Made by a program: the position numbers and the translations under genes. The notes below the pieces were generated by a model. That model was not told where the DNA came from. It worked only from the letters and a program-made list of their open reading frames with translations, and searched no databases. Below, piece by piece: positions 1-7,167 of a stretch of 64,000 nt of DNA. Position 1 is the first letter of the stretch. The number at the start of each line of letters is the position of its first letter. Source of the stretch: JABDGM01 sp046349975 (GTDB taxonomy: Bacteria > Planctomycetota > Planctomycetia > Pirellulales > Lacipirellulaceae); assembly GCA_046349975.1 (NCBI GenBank), contig JAXMBH010000018.1:31735-95734 (forward strand), written 5' to 3'.

Positions 1-23
1 CGTTTTTCGTTGGGCCCAAAACG

Positions 24-290
24 ATGAACACCTGCCACTGTTGCGCCGGCACCGGCCTGCGCACCGGCCAACTCACGATCGACTGCGCCGCCTGTGAAGG
101 CACCGGTCAGATCCTCGGCGCCCCCTGCTACGTCTGCGGCGGCGACCGCGTGCAAACCACCACGACCGACGTGCCCTGCCCAGAATGCGACGGCAGCGGC
201 CGGCTATCTTCGCTCACGCCGAAACGAGTCGCCGTCCTGCGTTCCACGCACACGCAGCTCATGTGTGTCGCCCCCGCCGCCCAAGGTTGA
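24..290 (+). CDS. Small protein with DnaJ-type zinc-finger repeats
   Basis: An 88-residue ORF with four CxxC pairs (CHCC, CAAC, CYVC, CPEC), most followed by a G-x-G turn, as in the CxxCxGxG zinc-finger region of DnaJ. That domain binds two zinc ions and holds substrates or partners. There is no J domain, so this is not DnaJ itself; planctomycetes carry many short ORFs of this kind. The last 25 or so residues lack the pattern and overlap, tail to tail, the ORF on the other strand ending at 204, so one of the two may be mis-bounded. The reading frame starts only 24 bases into the window. No signal peptide is seen. Function unknown. Confidence 0.5.
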   Translation: MNTCHCCAGTGLRTGQLTIDCAACEGTGQILGAPCYVCGGDRVQTTTTDVPCPECDGSGRLSSLTPKRVAVLRSTHTQLMCVAPAAQG

Positions 291-635
291 AACAAGCGCC
301 CGCCGCATCGGCACCGACGCCGCTGGCACAACACGGCTGGCGCCGTTGTCCCATTCGACGTCGCCAAAGATCCGCTGCTGCTTCAGCCTTTCGTGACTCG
401 CCTCGATTAGTTTCGAATACTCCGCGAGTACCTCCCAGTATTGGGCCGCCACGTCGCGCCATATCTCGTATGGCACATGCAGCTTCTCGAAGTGAAGTTC
501 GCGTTCACGATGCTTCTGGCGGGCGCGGTCATATTCAAACTGCGCCACGGCCATGCGGGCGCGGACCCGCCTCAGCCGCTCTCGCACCTCGGCGACCGTC
601 ACTCGCTCAGCTTGAACGCCGTCGCCGTGCGACAT
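204..635 (-). CDS. Hypothetical charged, probably coiled-coil protein
   Basis: A 143-residue protein rich in Arg, Glu, Lys and Gln over residues 10-90, with heptad-like spacing (VRERLRRVRARM, YDRARQKHRERELHFEKL) that suggests a helical or coiled-coil rod. The codon pattern looks coding, with G/C at most third positions. The C-terminal 50 residues look less structured and overlap the convergent zinc-finger ORF by 87 bases. No family was recognised and no membrane segment or signal peptide is visible. It stands alone: the next gene upstream on its strand is more than 1.8 kb away. Confidence 0.5.
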   Translation of the reverse strand: MSHGDGVQAERVTVAEVRERLRRVRARMAVAQFEYDRARQKHRERELHFEKLHVPYEIWRDVAAQYWEVLAEYSKLIEASHERLKQQRIFGDVEWDNGASRVVPAASVPMRRALVSTLGGGGDTHELRVRGTQDGDSFRRERR

Positions 636-1080
636 CCGGCAATTCCCGCAACTTTCCTCATTTCAAATCGTCGGGCATTATTATAGCTGGAAATGGTTAT
701 CTCCACCCTCGCCGTCGCCGATTTTTCGGTCACTGATCGCGCTAGCATTTACCGCCACATTACGCTCTAAAAGCACGAGCCAATTCTTAGTAGCGAACGA
801 ACCGTAAATCTGCGCAACCGGAGCTCCCATGAAGAGCGTTGTTGCTCAGCAGAATCCACACGCTGCAGCGAACAGCAGCGTCCGCTAGCGGCGAACGCCA
901 GCGCGTGCGGTTCGACAATTCTCCCGTCTCCCTTTGAGAGAGGTTTGGATGAGGATGAACTGCCAGAAACCAAGACGCCTTCATCCTGCCGCCTGCCGCA
1001 GGGAGAGGGCAACTGCCTCAAGCTCAAACCACGCTCTAAGAAACACAAACGTTACTCGACCCTCTCAACCAGACCGCACC
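636..1080. other. Spacer with degenerate hairpin repeat
   Basis: No convincing gene. Bases 900-1015 hold an imperfect inverted repeat built from CTCCC/GAGAGG-type segments (CTCCCTTTGAGAGAGG near 930, GCAGGGAGAGGGC near 1000). It is similar in style to the purine/pyrimidine-rich repeat found inside the SDR gene near 43.16 kb. Confidence 0.5.
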
Positions 1081-1413
1081 ATGAAAAGCTATCTCTGCCT
1101 CGCCGTCGCCATCGTCGCCGAAGTCATCGCCACGAGCGCCCTCAAAAAGACCGAGCAGTTCACGCGTCTTTGGCCGTCGCTCATCGTCGTCGCCGGCTAC
1201 GTCATCTCGTTCTACTTTCTCACGTACGCCCTCAACACGATTCCCGTCGGCGCGGCCTATGCTATCTGGTCCGGCCTCGGCATCGTCCTCGTCACGATCG
1301 CCGGCATCCTTCTCTACAACCAGGTCCCCGACGCGCCCGCCGCCCTTGGCATGACCCTCATCATCGCCGGCGTCGTCGTCATGAACCTCTACTCGAAGAC
1401 AGTGCCACACTAG
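1081..1413 (+). CDS. Small multidrug resistance (SMR/EmrE) family transporter
   Basis: A 110-residue protein with the four-helix layout and length of SMR transporters. Helix 1 carries the conserved membrane Glu (AIVAEVIATSALK), the residue that in EmrE couples proton exchange to export of cationic drugs. Further SMR marks are TIPVGAAYAIWSGLG in helix 3 and the ending IIAGVVVMNLYSK. It would sit in the inner membrane as an antiparallel homodimer. The ATG at 1081 gives the normal family start; longer upstream reading is not membrane-like. Its last 35 bases overlap the end of the convergent PEP-CTERM gene, so the two share a termination region. Export of quaternary ammonium compounds is inferred from the family; the real substrate is not known. 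Confidence 0.93.
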   Translation: MKSYLCLAVAIVAEVIATSALKKTEQFTRLWPSLIVVAGYVISFYFLTYALNTIPVGAAYAIWSGLGIVLVTIAGILLYNQVPDAPAALGMTLIIAGVVVMNLYSKTVPH

Positions 1414-2455
1414 TCGAATGGATTCGTCCTCTACTGCGTCGATACGTTGCAGCCCCCAACATCGCCACGATCGCAACCGTTGCACAAGCTGGCTCTGGCA
1501 CGGCAGCGCCACCAGCCGCCGCCCCGAACAAAGCCACGTTGCCAAACGTCAGCCGCCACAGCGTGTAGTCCTCGGCATCAACGGCCGCACTGCCATCGCC
1601 GTCCCCGTTGAGCGTCAGGCCAGTCTGACCATAGGTGTGCCGCCAGACCACATAATCCGCCGCGTCGACGGTGCCATTGCCGTTGTAATCGCCCGGCGTC
1701 TTCTGCACGACTGTGACCGGATAATAATTTCCAGTGTCGTCGACGATCTGAAGCCCAGACAACTCTGGAATTGGATTCCCGTTGGCGTCGCCGATGTAAA
1801 TCGGAGGCAAGAACGCCGTGCTGAAGAAATCGGCGATGCTCTCGTCGCCACGCGCATGCGCACCTGCCGATGTTGTTAACGTGATTTCGAAGTACAGCCC
1901 GTCCACGATAAACGATAACAACGGACGCAGTTGGATACTGCCATGCTGCTCCGCAAGTTGGCCTTGGGCGGTAAACTCTTTCGTTTGATATAGTTCAAGA
2001 CCCGCGAAATCTGTCATATAGCCGGTGAGCATCGCGCTGCTGTCACCCAACAAATCGCCATGCGCCACCGGTTCAAAGTAGGCACTCGCGACCACGCCCG
2101 CGGGAACATTCGCTAATACAGCCGGGTTCTGAACATGATACGTCTTGCCCCATGTCGCGAGGGCATTCGCATACGCGCCTTCGCCGCCCTCGGGCGCTTC
2201 TGTGAATTTCGCGCGGGCGTACGCCCGCAGTTGGTCGACATGGACCTGCGCCACGGCTTGAAACTCGTCTCCCGAATCGTCGAATAAGTTGAGGTCGCTC
2301 GTTTCAGCGTCGTGCGATCCAGTTACCGTTTCGCCATCACCCACCGTTTCACCAAAATGGCCCAAAGCACGGGCCAGCGCATCAGCCCGGGCAGTTGCTC
2401 CAACCACCGACGCAATGGCCGTCATCAATACAACTCGAATCAGCCAGTTCATCAT
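1379..2455 (-). CDS. Secreted protein with dockerin-like module and PEP-CTERM sorting tail
   Basis: About 358 residues from the ATG pair near 2455. The N-terminus is a signal peptide (MNWLIRVVLMTAIASVVGATARA). The middle (about residues 30-235) is unassigned. It is followed by a dockerin-type calcium-binding pair: GDYNGNGTVDAADYVVWR and GDGDGSAAVDAEDYTLWR. The tail has VPEP, a hydrophobic stretch and a basic RRSRGR cluster, which is the PEP-CTERM signal read by exosortases, followed by about 15 extra residues. It should be exported and processed at the cell surface; the exosortase at 37.3 kb is the likely enzyme. Short antisense ORFs over it are ignored. Confidence 0.9.
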   Translation of the reverse strand: MMNWLIRVVLMTAIASVVGATARADALARALGHFGETVGDGETVTGSHDAETSDLNLFDDSGDEFQAVAQVHVDQLRAYARAKFTEAPEGGEGAYANALATWGKTYHVQNPAVLANVPAGVVASAYFEPVAHGDLLGDSSAMLTGYMTDFAGLELYQTKEFTAQGQLAEQHGSIQLRPLLSFIVDGLYFEITLTTSAGAHARGDESIADFFSTAFLPPIYIGDANGNPIPELSGLQIVDDTGNYYPVTVVQKTPGDYNGNGTVDAADYVVWRHTYGQTGLTLNGDGDGSAAVDAEDYTLWRLTFGNVALFGAAAGGAAVPEPACATVAIVAMLGAATYRRSRGRIHSTSVALSSSRGS

Positions 2456-2751
2456 AGATTCACTGCCTCGATGCACACCAGCTCGCAGTTAACCAACGTT
2501 TCGATGCTCACTTGTTCAACGCCAGGATTATAATTGGCCCCCGACCGCTGGACCAACTTGACCCGCCCAAAAATCGACTTTCATGACGCTTGAGCGATCA
2601 ACAAATCGTCGCATGCTCCGCCCGACCTGGCGCGCACACACTTGACCGCCGCGCCAGCGTTCGCTTTCCAATGCTAATTCCACCGATTCGCGCAGCAGAA
2701 AGCCCGGCCAGCTCCGACTCTCAGCGCACCGTTCATGCTGAGCTGCATGCA

Positions 2752-3117
2752 TCAAGGCGCCAATGTCGCGGGCCGGAATCCTGCCTCCACCAACTCCTCG
2801 AAGCCCGGCTCCAGCGGCCGAACCTCATACCCGAGCCGCCTCAGCACCATCGCCGCCGCCTTCGCCCGCATCCCCACGCGGCAATGCGTGTACAGCACTT
2901 TTCCCGCCGGCAACACGTTGGCGAGCGCCACCGGATCGCAATCTTCCACGAGCGACATCACTGGCAAAAAAATCGCCCCCTCCACATGCCCCTCCGCCCA
3001 CTCCTCGTCGCTGCGCACATCCACTAACAGCGCCTTCCCCTCAGCAATCTCGCGAAGAACTTCTGCCAACGGCTCCCGCGCAAATTCCACCTCACTCGGA
3101 TCAAAATAAAACGCCAT
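2752..3117 (-). CDS. Rhodanese-like domain protein
   Basis: A 121-residue single-domain rhodanese. It shows the typical LLVDVRSDEEWAEGHVEGA segment (residues 30-48) and the active-site loop HCRVGMRA with Cys79, the residue that carries the persulfide in sulfurtransferases. Length and lack of a signal peptide fit a small cytoplasmic sulfur carrier or transferase. The ending (LEPGFEELVEAGF) is also family-like. It is monocistronic, with no sulfur-metabolism genes beside it, so the acceptor cannot be named. Confidence 0.92.
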   Translation of the reverse strand: MAFYFDPSEVEFAREPLAEVLREIAEGKALLVDVRSDEEWAEGHVEGAIFLPVMSLVEDCDPVALANVLPAGKVLYTHCRVGMRAKAAAMVLRRLGYEVRPLEPGFEELVEAGFRPATLAP

Positions 3118-3727
3118 CCAATGAACCTCTCAAACTCTCGTAGGCGAAAATGTTGCCATCATCTCAACCGCAGCGTCGTTGATATTTATCGCGTCCATGC
3201 CTTCTATCTGCGGCTATCTGCGTCATCTGCGGACTATACCTACATGACGTCCTGCCAATTTCTGAAAACGGGCCGAAAATCACCACAAAGCCTCTATATT
3301 TTGGCCACCAAATCTGTTAAGCATTACTATACGCATGTATACAATCCGCAAGGGGTCACGGCAACCAAACGCCAACGATTCCTATCCAGCACCATTCGAT
3401 GGACCTGCCGGCTCCGCGGCTTGAACCACAATCCACGACCACCGAACTCGCTGCGATAGATATCGACAGCTCGCGCCCCCGTTGCGCGTCCAACGCCGCT
3501 CAATAGAACGCACCGCTCACATCGCGACTGCACCAAACTTCATCCGAATTGCTGATCCCGAACCCCCATGCCATTCTCAAAACTCGCCCTCTTGCCACTT
3601 CGCACATCCCGCGCAAATCGTGATACTGCACGGAGTACCAACCAGCACGCGCTCGCCCGACCCGCCGAATTTTGCAATAGAAAATCGCTTTGACCGCGAG
3701 TATCAAAATTCAAAAACCAAGCCGACC
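3118..3727. other. Spacer with TCTGCG-type repeat
   Basis: No gene supported. Bases 3204-3236 carry the dispersed repeat made of TATCTGCGG units (three in a row), related to the elements at 12.96-13.09 kb and 48.73-48.84 kb. The stretch is more A+T-rich than its surroundings and must hold the promoter of the flavin oxidoreductase; no clear promoter consensus was found. Confidence 0.5.
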
Positions 3728-5257
3728 ATGAGCGAAGAATCTTCCTACACCAAAATCGCCCAGCTAAAGACCGTCGACGCCTTCCGCGCTCGCCTCGCCG
3801 AGCTCGGCCTCTCGCTGCCGGTCGATGATGCGATCCTCTCCGCCGCCGAGGGTTCGCCGCTCGCCCAGCCCTTCACCATCGCCGGCATCGAAGTCGGCAA
3901 CCGCTGGTGCATCCATCCCATGGAAGGCTGGGACGCCAACCGCGACGGCTCACCAAGCCCCCACACGCTCCGCCGCTGGCAAAACTTCGGCCGCAGCGGC
4001 GCGAAGCTCATCTGGGGCGGCGAGGCGGCCGCCGTTCGCCCCGATGGCCGCGCAAATCCCAATCAAACGCTCGCCACCGAATCCAATCGCCGCGGCCTCT
4101 CCGCGCTCCTCTTCGCCCTCACCGATGCTCACCAGGCCGCGTTCGGCTCGCTCGACGGCCTCCTCGTCGGGCTGCAGCTCACCCACTCCGGGCGCTTCTG
4201 CAAACCCGATGACCACCACAAAATGGCGCCCCGCATCGCATACCACCATCCGCTGCTCGACGAGAAATTCAAAATCGACCCGCGCGACGACTCGATCGTG
4301 TGGACCGATGATGAGCTCGAACAGCTCATCGACGACTATGTCGCCGCCGCCCGCCTCGCCCACGAAGTCGGCTTTCACTTCGTCGATGTGAAGGCCTGCC
4401 ACGGCTACCTGCTGCACGAGTTCTTAAGCGCTCGCCACCGTCCCGGCCGCTTCGGCGGCGACCTCGCCGGCCGCACCCGCGTGCTGATGACGATCATCGA
4501 CCGCATCCACAACGAGATCCCCGGCCTCGCCGTCGGCGTGCGCCTGAGCATCTTCGACTCGGTGCCGTATCAAACCAGCCGCGAAGTCGGCCAGCCCATG
4601 GCGTTCGATTCGTACCTACCGTACGAATTTGGCTTTGGCGCAAATCCGCACAACCCGCTCGAGTTCGATCTGACCGAACCCATCGAGCTGCTGCGCATGC
4701 TCGTCGACCGCGGCATCGTCGCGATCAACCTCTCCTGCGGCAGCCCGTACTACAACCCGCACTTGCAGCGGCCCGCGATCTTCCCACCATTCGACGGCTA
4801 CCGCCCGCCCGAAGACCCACTCGTCGGCGTCGCCCGCCAAATCGAAGCCACGCGCCAATGCAAGGCCGCCCTTTCGACAACCCCCGCCACGCCCCCGCAC
4901 ACGTCAGTCCCCGGCTCTGCCGGGGGTTCTGTTTCAGTGCCCTCCGCCATCCCCATCGTCGGCACCGGATACACGTACTTGCAGGACTACTTACCCCACG
5001 TCGCGCAAGCCGTCGTCCGCGCCGGTTGGACCGACTTCGTCGGTCTCGGCCGCATGGTCCTCTCCTACCCCGAGCTCCCGGCCGACACTCTCGCCGGCCG
5101 CCCGCTCCAGCGCAAGGCCGTGTGTCGCACATTCAGCGACTGCACGACCGCGCCGCGGAATGGCTTGGTGTCTGGTTGTTATCCGCTCGACTCGTACTAC
5201 AAAGACCTTCCCGAACGCAACGAGCTGCTCGCCATCAAACAACGCTGGCAGAGCTAA
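3728..5257 (+). CDS. NADH:flavin oxidoreductase, Old Yellow Enzyme family
   Basis: A 509-residue FMN-dependent TIM-barrel oxidoreductase of the OYE type. Visible landmarks are the barrel start (IAGIEVGNRWCIHPMEGWDAN), LVGLQLTHSGRF, an acidic-basic lid, VDVKACHGYLLHEFLS around the substrate-binding His, AINLSCGSPYYNP, and the C-terminal FMN-phosphate region VGLGRMVLSYPELP. It would reduce activated double bonds using NAD(P)H. ATG 3728 is chosen because the family homology begins there; the in-frame upstream stretch is not conserved-looking. Odd: residues about 383-406 (TTPATPP to SVSVPS) are a low-complexity loop encoded by a palindromic DNA repeat at 4902-4931 (see findings), placed just before the strand AIPIVGTGY. 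Confidence 0.92.
   Translation: MSEESSYTKIAQLKTVDAFRARLAELGLSLPVDDAILSAAEGSPLAQPFTIAGIEVGNRWCIHPMEGWDANRDGSPSPHTLRRWQNFGRSGAKLIWGGEAAAVRPDGRANPNQTLATESNRRGLSALLFALTDAHQAAFGSLDGLLVGLQLTHSGRFCKPDDHHKMAPRIAYHHPLLDEKFKIDPRDDSIVWTDDELEQLIDDYVAAARLAHEVGFHFVDVKACHGYLLHEFLSARHRPGRFGGDLAGRTRVLMTIIDRIHNEIPGLAVGVRLSIFDSVPYQTSREVGQPMAFDSYLPYEFGFGANPHNPLEFDLTEPIELLRMLVDRGIVAINLSCGSPYYNPHLQRPAIFPPFDGYRPPEDPLVGVARQIEATRQCKAALSTTPATPPHTSVPGSAGGSVSVPSAIPIVGTGYTYLQDYLPHVAQAVVRAGWTDFVGLGRMVLSYPELPADTLAGRPLQRKAVCRTFSDCTTAPRNGLVSGCYPLDSYYKDLPERNELLAIKQRWQS
4902..4931. repeat. Palindromic repeat inserted inside the OYE gene
   Basis: The stem CCCCGGCTCTGCCGGGG (4909-4925) is flanked by CGTCAG on the left and GGTTCTG on the right. 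The same arrangement occurs in reverse orientation at 29771-29801 outside any gene, where the stem is CCCCCGGCGGAGCCGGGGG. This marks a dispersed repeat family. Inside the gene it is read in frame and does not break the protein. Confidence 0.8.
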
Positions 5258-5444
5258 CTCGTTGGCAGCCCATTGTTTCGGTTCACACCGAACTTTTTTC
5301 GCATGTCGTTGCGACCGCTTCCGTCTGGTGGCATTACCTTTGGCACGCCGGCTGCATACCTATCCGGTTGCTCGGGCGGAGTGAGACCGTACTTACATTT
5401 CCCGGCAGAGTTCCACGAAACGCACCTCGTTTCCGGAGGCAATC

Positions 5445-5723
5445 ATGTTCAAACGCATCGCACTGACACTAGCATTTTTGGCCACCTTCGCCACCGTCGG
5501 CCTGAGCCTGCCCACAAAGGCCCAAGCTTGGCGCAATTGGGGCGGCGGCCCGTATCGCAGTTACTACTATGGCCCGCCGCGGGCATATTACGGCGGCTAC
5601 TACGCCCGCCCGTACCGCTCGTATTACTACGGCCCGCCACGCGTCTACGCTCCGTACACCGCGTACTATGGCCCTGGATACTATTACGGCGGCCCCGGCG
5701 TTTCAATCGGCGTCGGCTTCTAA
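5445..5723 (+). CDS. Small secreted Tyr/Gly/Pro-rich protein
   Basis: A 92-residue protein with a clear signal peptide (MFKRIALTLAFLATFATVG, cleavage likely after AQA) and a short mature part built of repeated RSYYYGPPR and YYGGYYARPY units. The GVSIGVGF ending matches in style the IRISFGF ending of the next gene. A GGAGG ribosome site sits at about 5431-5435. Such proteins are common in planctomycetes and are presumed periplasmic or surface structural proteins; no enzyme function is visible. A rho-independent terminator follows at 5759-5785. It and the gene at 5971 are probable paralogues. Confidence 0.85.
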   Translation: MFKRIALTLAFLATFATVGLSLPTKAQAWRNWGGGPYRSYYYGPPRAYYGGYYARPYRSYYYGPPRVYAPYTAYYGPGYYYGGPGVSIGVGF

Positions 5724-5758
5724 CGCCGCGCACGTGCGCCGAATCCAAACCGATACGA

Positions 5759-5785
5759 AGCGCCGTCAACTCGACGGCGCTTTTT
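5759..5785 (+). terminator. Rho-independent terminator after the Tyr/Gly-rich gene
   Basis: A 9-bp stem, AGCGCCGTC pairing with GACGGCGCT, with a short loop and then TTTT. It lies 36 bases after the stop of the upstream gene. Confidence 0.8.
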
Positions 5786-5904
5786 CATTGCGCCCAGCCG
5801 GGCGATTATGCCGGCAAACAACGCAACTCTCGCCGCGACTCGCACTTAAGAACTCCTGCCCGCAGTTCGGCACACCTCATGCGATTGCTCTCCTGTGACA
5901 AAAC

Positions 5905-5926
5905 AAGCCCGCACTTTCGCGGGCTT
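5905..5926. other. Small hairpin upstream of the second Tyr/Gly-rich gene
   Basis: AAGCCCGC pairs with GCGGGCTT. On the minus strand it is followed by GTTTTG, on the plus strand by no T run. It may be a weak terminator for antisense transcription or part of the 5' leader of the gene at 5971. Confidence 0.4.
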
Positions 5927-5970
5927 CACATCAACCGTGGAGTCGGGACGCCTCGTCCCAGGAGAGACAC

Positions 5971-6258
5971 ATGTTCAAGCGAAGTCTGTTGGCTGTCACG
6001 TTCATCGGCGCTCTGGCACTACTCAGCCTCGGCGCCACCCCCATCACCGCACACGGCTGCGATTACGGCTACGGCGGCTACGGTGGTTACTATCCGAATT
6101 ACACCACCGCCTACTACGGCGCCGGCTTCGGCCCTCGCGTGGCGTACTACCCACGCGTGTACCCGGTCTACCCCACGTACTACCGCGGCTACGACGGCGG
6201 CCATCACCATCATCGCCACCACGACCACGACGGAATCCGCATCTCCTTTGGGTTCTAA
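5971..6258 (+). CDS. Small secreted Tyr/Gly/His-rich protein
   Basis: A 95-residue protein with a signal peptide (MFKRSLLAVTFIGALALLS, cleavage near ITA-HG) and a mature part of GYGGYGGYYPNY and YYPRVYPVYP repeats. These are followed by a strongly basic, metal-ligand-rich run (GGHHHHRHHDHDG) and the ending IRISFGF. It shares leader, length and layout with the gene at 5445. The His/Asp run could bind metal ions; this is an inference from composition only. A good AGGAGAG ribosome site lies about 10 bases before the ATG. A terminator follows at 6287-6329. Confidence 0.85.
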   Translation: MFKRSLLAVTFIGALALLSLGATPITAHGCDYGYGGYGGYYPNYTTAYYGAGFGPRVAYYPRVYPVYPTYYRGYDGGHHHHRHHDHDGIRISFGF

Positions 6259-6286
6259 GTCGCAACACAGCATAGTCAACGCACCC

Positions 6287-6329
6287 AGCCATCGAGCGAC
6301 CACGAGTCACTCGATGGCTGTTCTTTTTT
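6287..6329 (+). terminator. Rho-independent terminator
   Basis: A 10-bp perfect stem, AGCCATCGAG with CTCGATGGCT, a 13-base loop, then GTTCTTTTTT. It ends transcription from the Tyr/Gly/His-rich gene and insulates the transposase remnant. Confidence 0.85.
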
Positions 6330-6359
6330 CACTCACCGTCGCGCGCAACTCACCTCCAA

Positions 6360-6412
6360 TAGCCGCGGTGCTACGCACCGCCGGTCCCGGCGATGCGTAG
6401 CATCGCGGCTAC
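6360..6412. repeat. REP-like hairpin left of the transposase remnant
   Basis: Arms 6360-6384 and 6389-6412 pair with two mismatches around a very short loop. The core is GGTGCTACGCACCGCCGG. The same core, GCCGGCGGTGCGTAGCACC, recurs just beyond the other end of the transposase ORF (6992-7016), the arrangement expected of a REP/BIME module. Confidence 0.75.
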
Positions 6413-6507
6413 TTCTTTTGTCATTTCGCGAAGAAAAGCCTTGCGTTTTACTTGATAACGTGTACATATGTTACCAATCGATCCCAGTCCACATAGGTGG
6501 CCACGCC

Positions 6508-6987
6508 ATGCCCTGTTACCTCTTCACGTACCACGCCTACGGCTCATGGTTGCCCGACCATGTGCGCGGATACGTGCATCGAGGGCAAGGAGTACTCGCG
6601 CCCGACAAGCATATGGCGGAGCTATATCGCGCGAATTTGAAGCAACACGTCGTATGCTTTCCGGCTGCGCTGCAAAGAACAATCATCGAAGCCGCATTGG
6701 AAGCCTGCGCCTGCCAACAACTTCGTTGCCACTCCATTGCCACGGAATCAACGCACGTGCATATCTTGGCGAGCTGGAATTCAAGCCGCACCTGGGTCGT
6801 CGCTCGCAAACAAATCCGCAAAATCACCGAGCGGCTCAATCACGCGTAGCCTCGGCGGCATTGGTTCTCGAAAAGCCCCAGCCGAAAGCGAGTGCAAGAT
6901 CGAACGCATTTCGAGTACCTGATCTCGACCTACCTGCCAAGGCACTCCGGGTGGAAGTGGTCGGAAACGCGTGGCCTGTTTCGATAG
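6508..6987 (+). pseudogene. REP-associated (IS200-like) tyrosine transposase, broken by an in-frame stop
   Basis: From the ATG at 6508 the frame reads MPCYLFTYHAYGSWLPD, a typical start of Y1/RAYT transposases, and reaches the HUH-type motif HVHILASW after ESTHV. It then stops at a TAG at 6847-6849. Read through that stop, the same frame goes on for 45 codons (PRRHWFSKSPSRKRVQ, HFEYLISTYLPRHSGW, KWSETRGLFR) to a TAG at 6985, giving the usual C-terminal block and a family-like total of about 158 residues. One nonsense change therefore seems to be the lesion. Hairpins with a shared core flank it (6360-6412, 6992-7016). RAYT proteins mobilise or process REP hairpins; this copy is probably inactive unless the stop is suppressed. 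Confidence 0.8.
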
Positions 6988-6991
6988 GTCT

Positions 6992-7016
6992 GCCGGCGGT
7001 GCGTAGCACCGCGGCA
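6992..7016. repeat. REP-like half element right of the transposase remnant
   Basis: GCCGGCGGTGCGTAGCACC followed by GCGGC matches one arm of the hairpin at 6360-6412. It begins five bases after the distal stop of the transposase reading frame. Confidence 0.7.
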
Positions 7017-7167
7017 AGACGGCGTGTAACACGAGTTGCACGTCAATTGGAGCGGAGAGTGCGGTCATAACGCGCGATTTTAGCGGTCCTGCCGCCGTCG
7101 TTCGCCCCGCTGCTAGCAGTCAATTATACTTGGGCAGGTCTATCGAGAATCCATCGGTCGGGTCATC

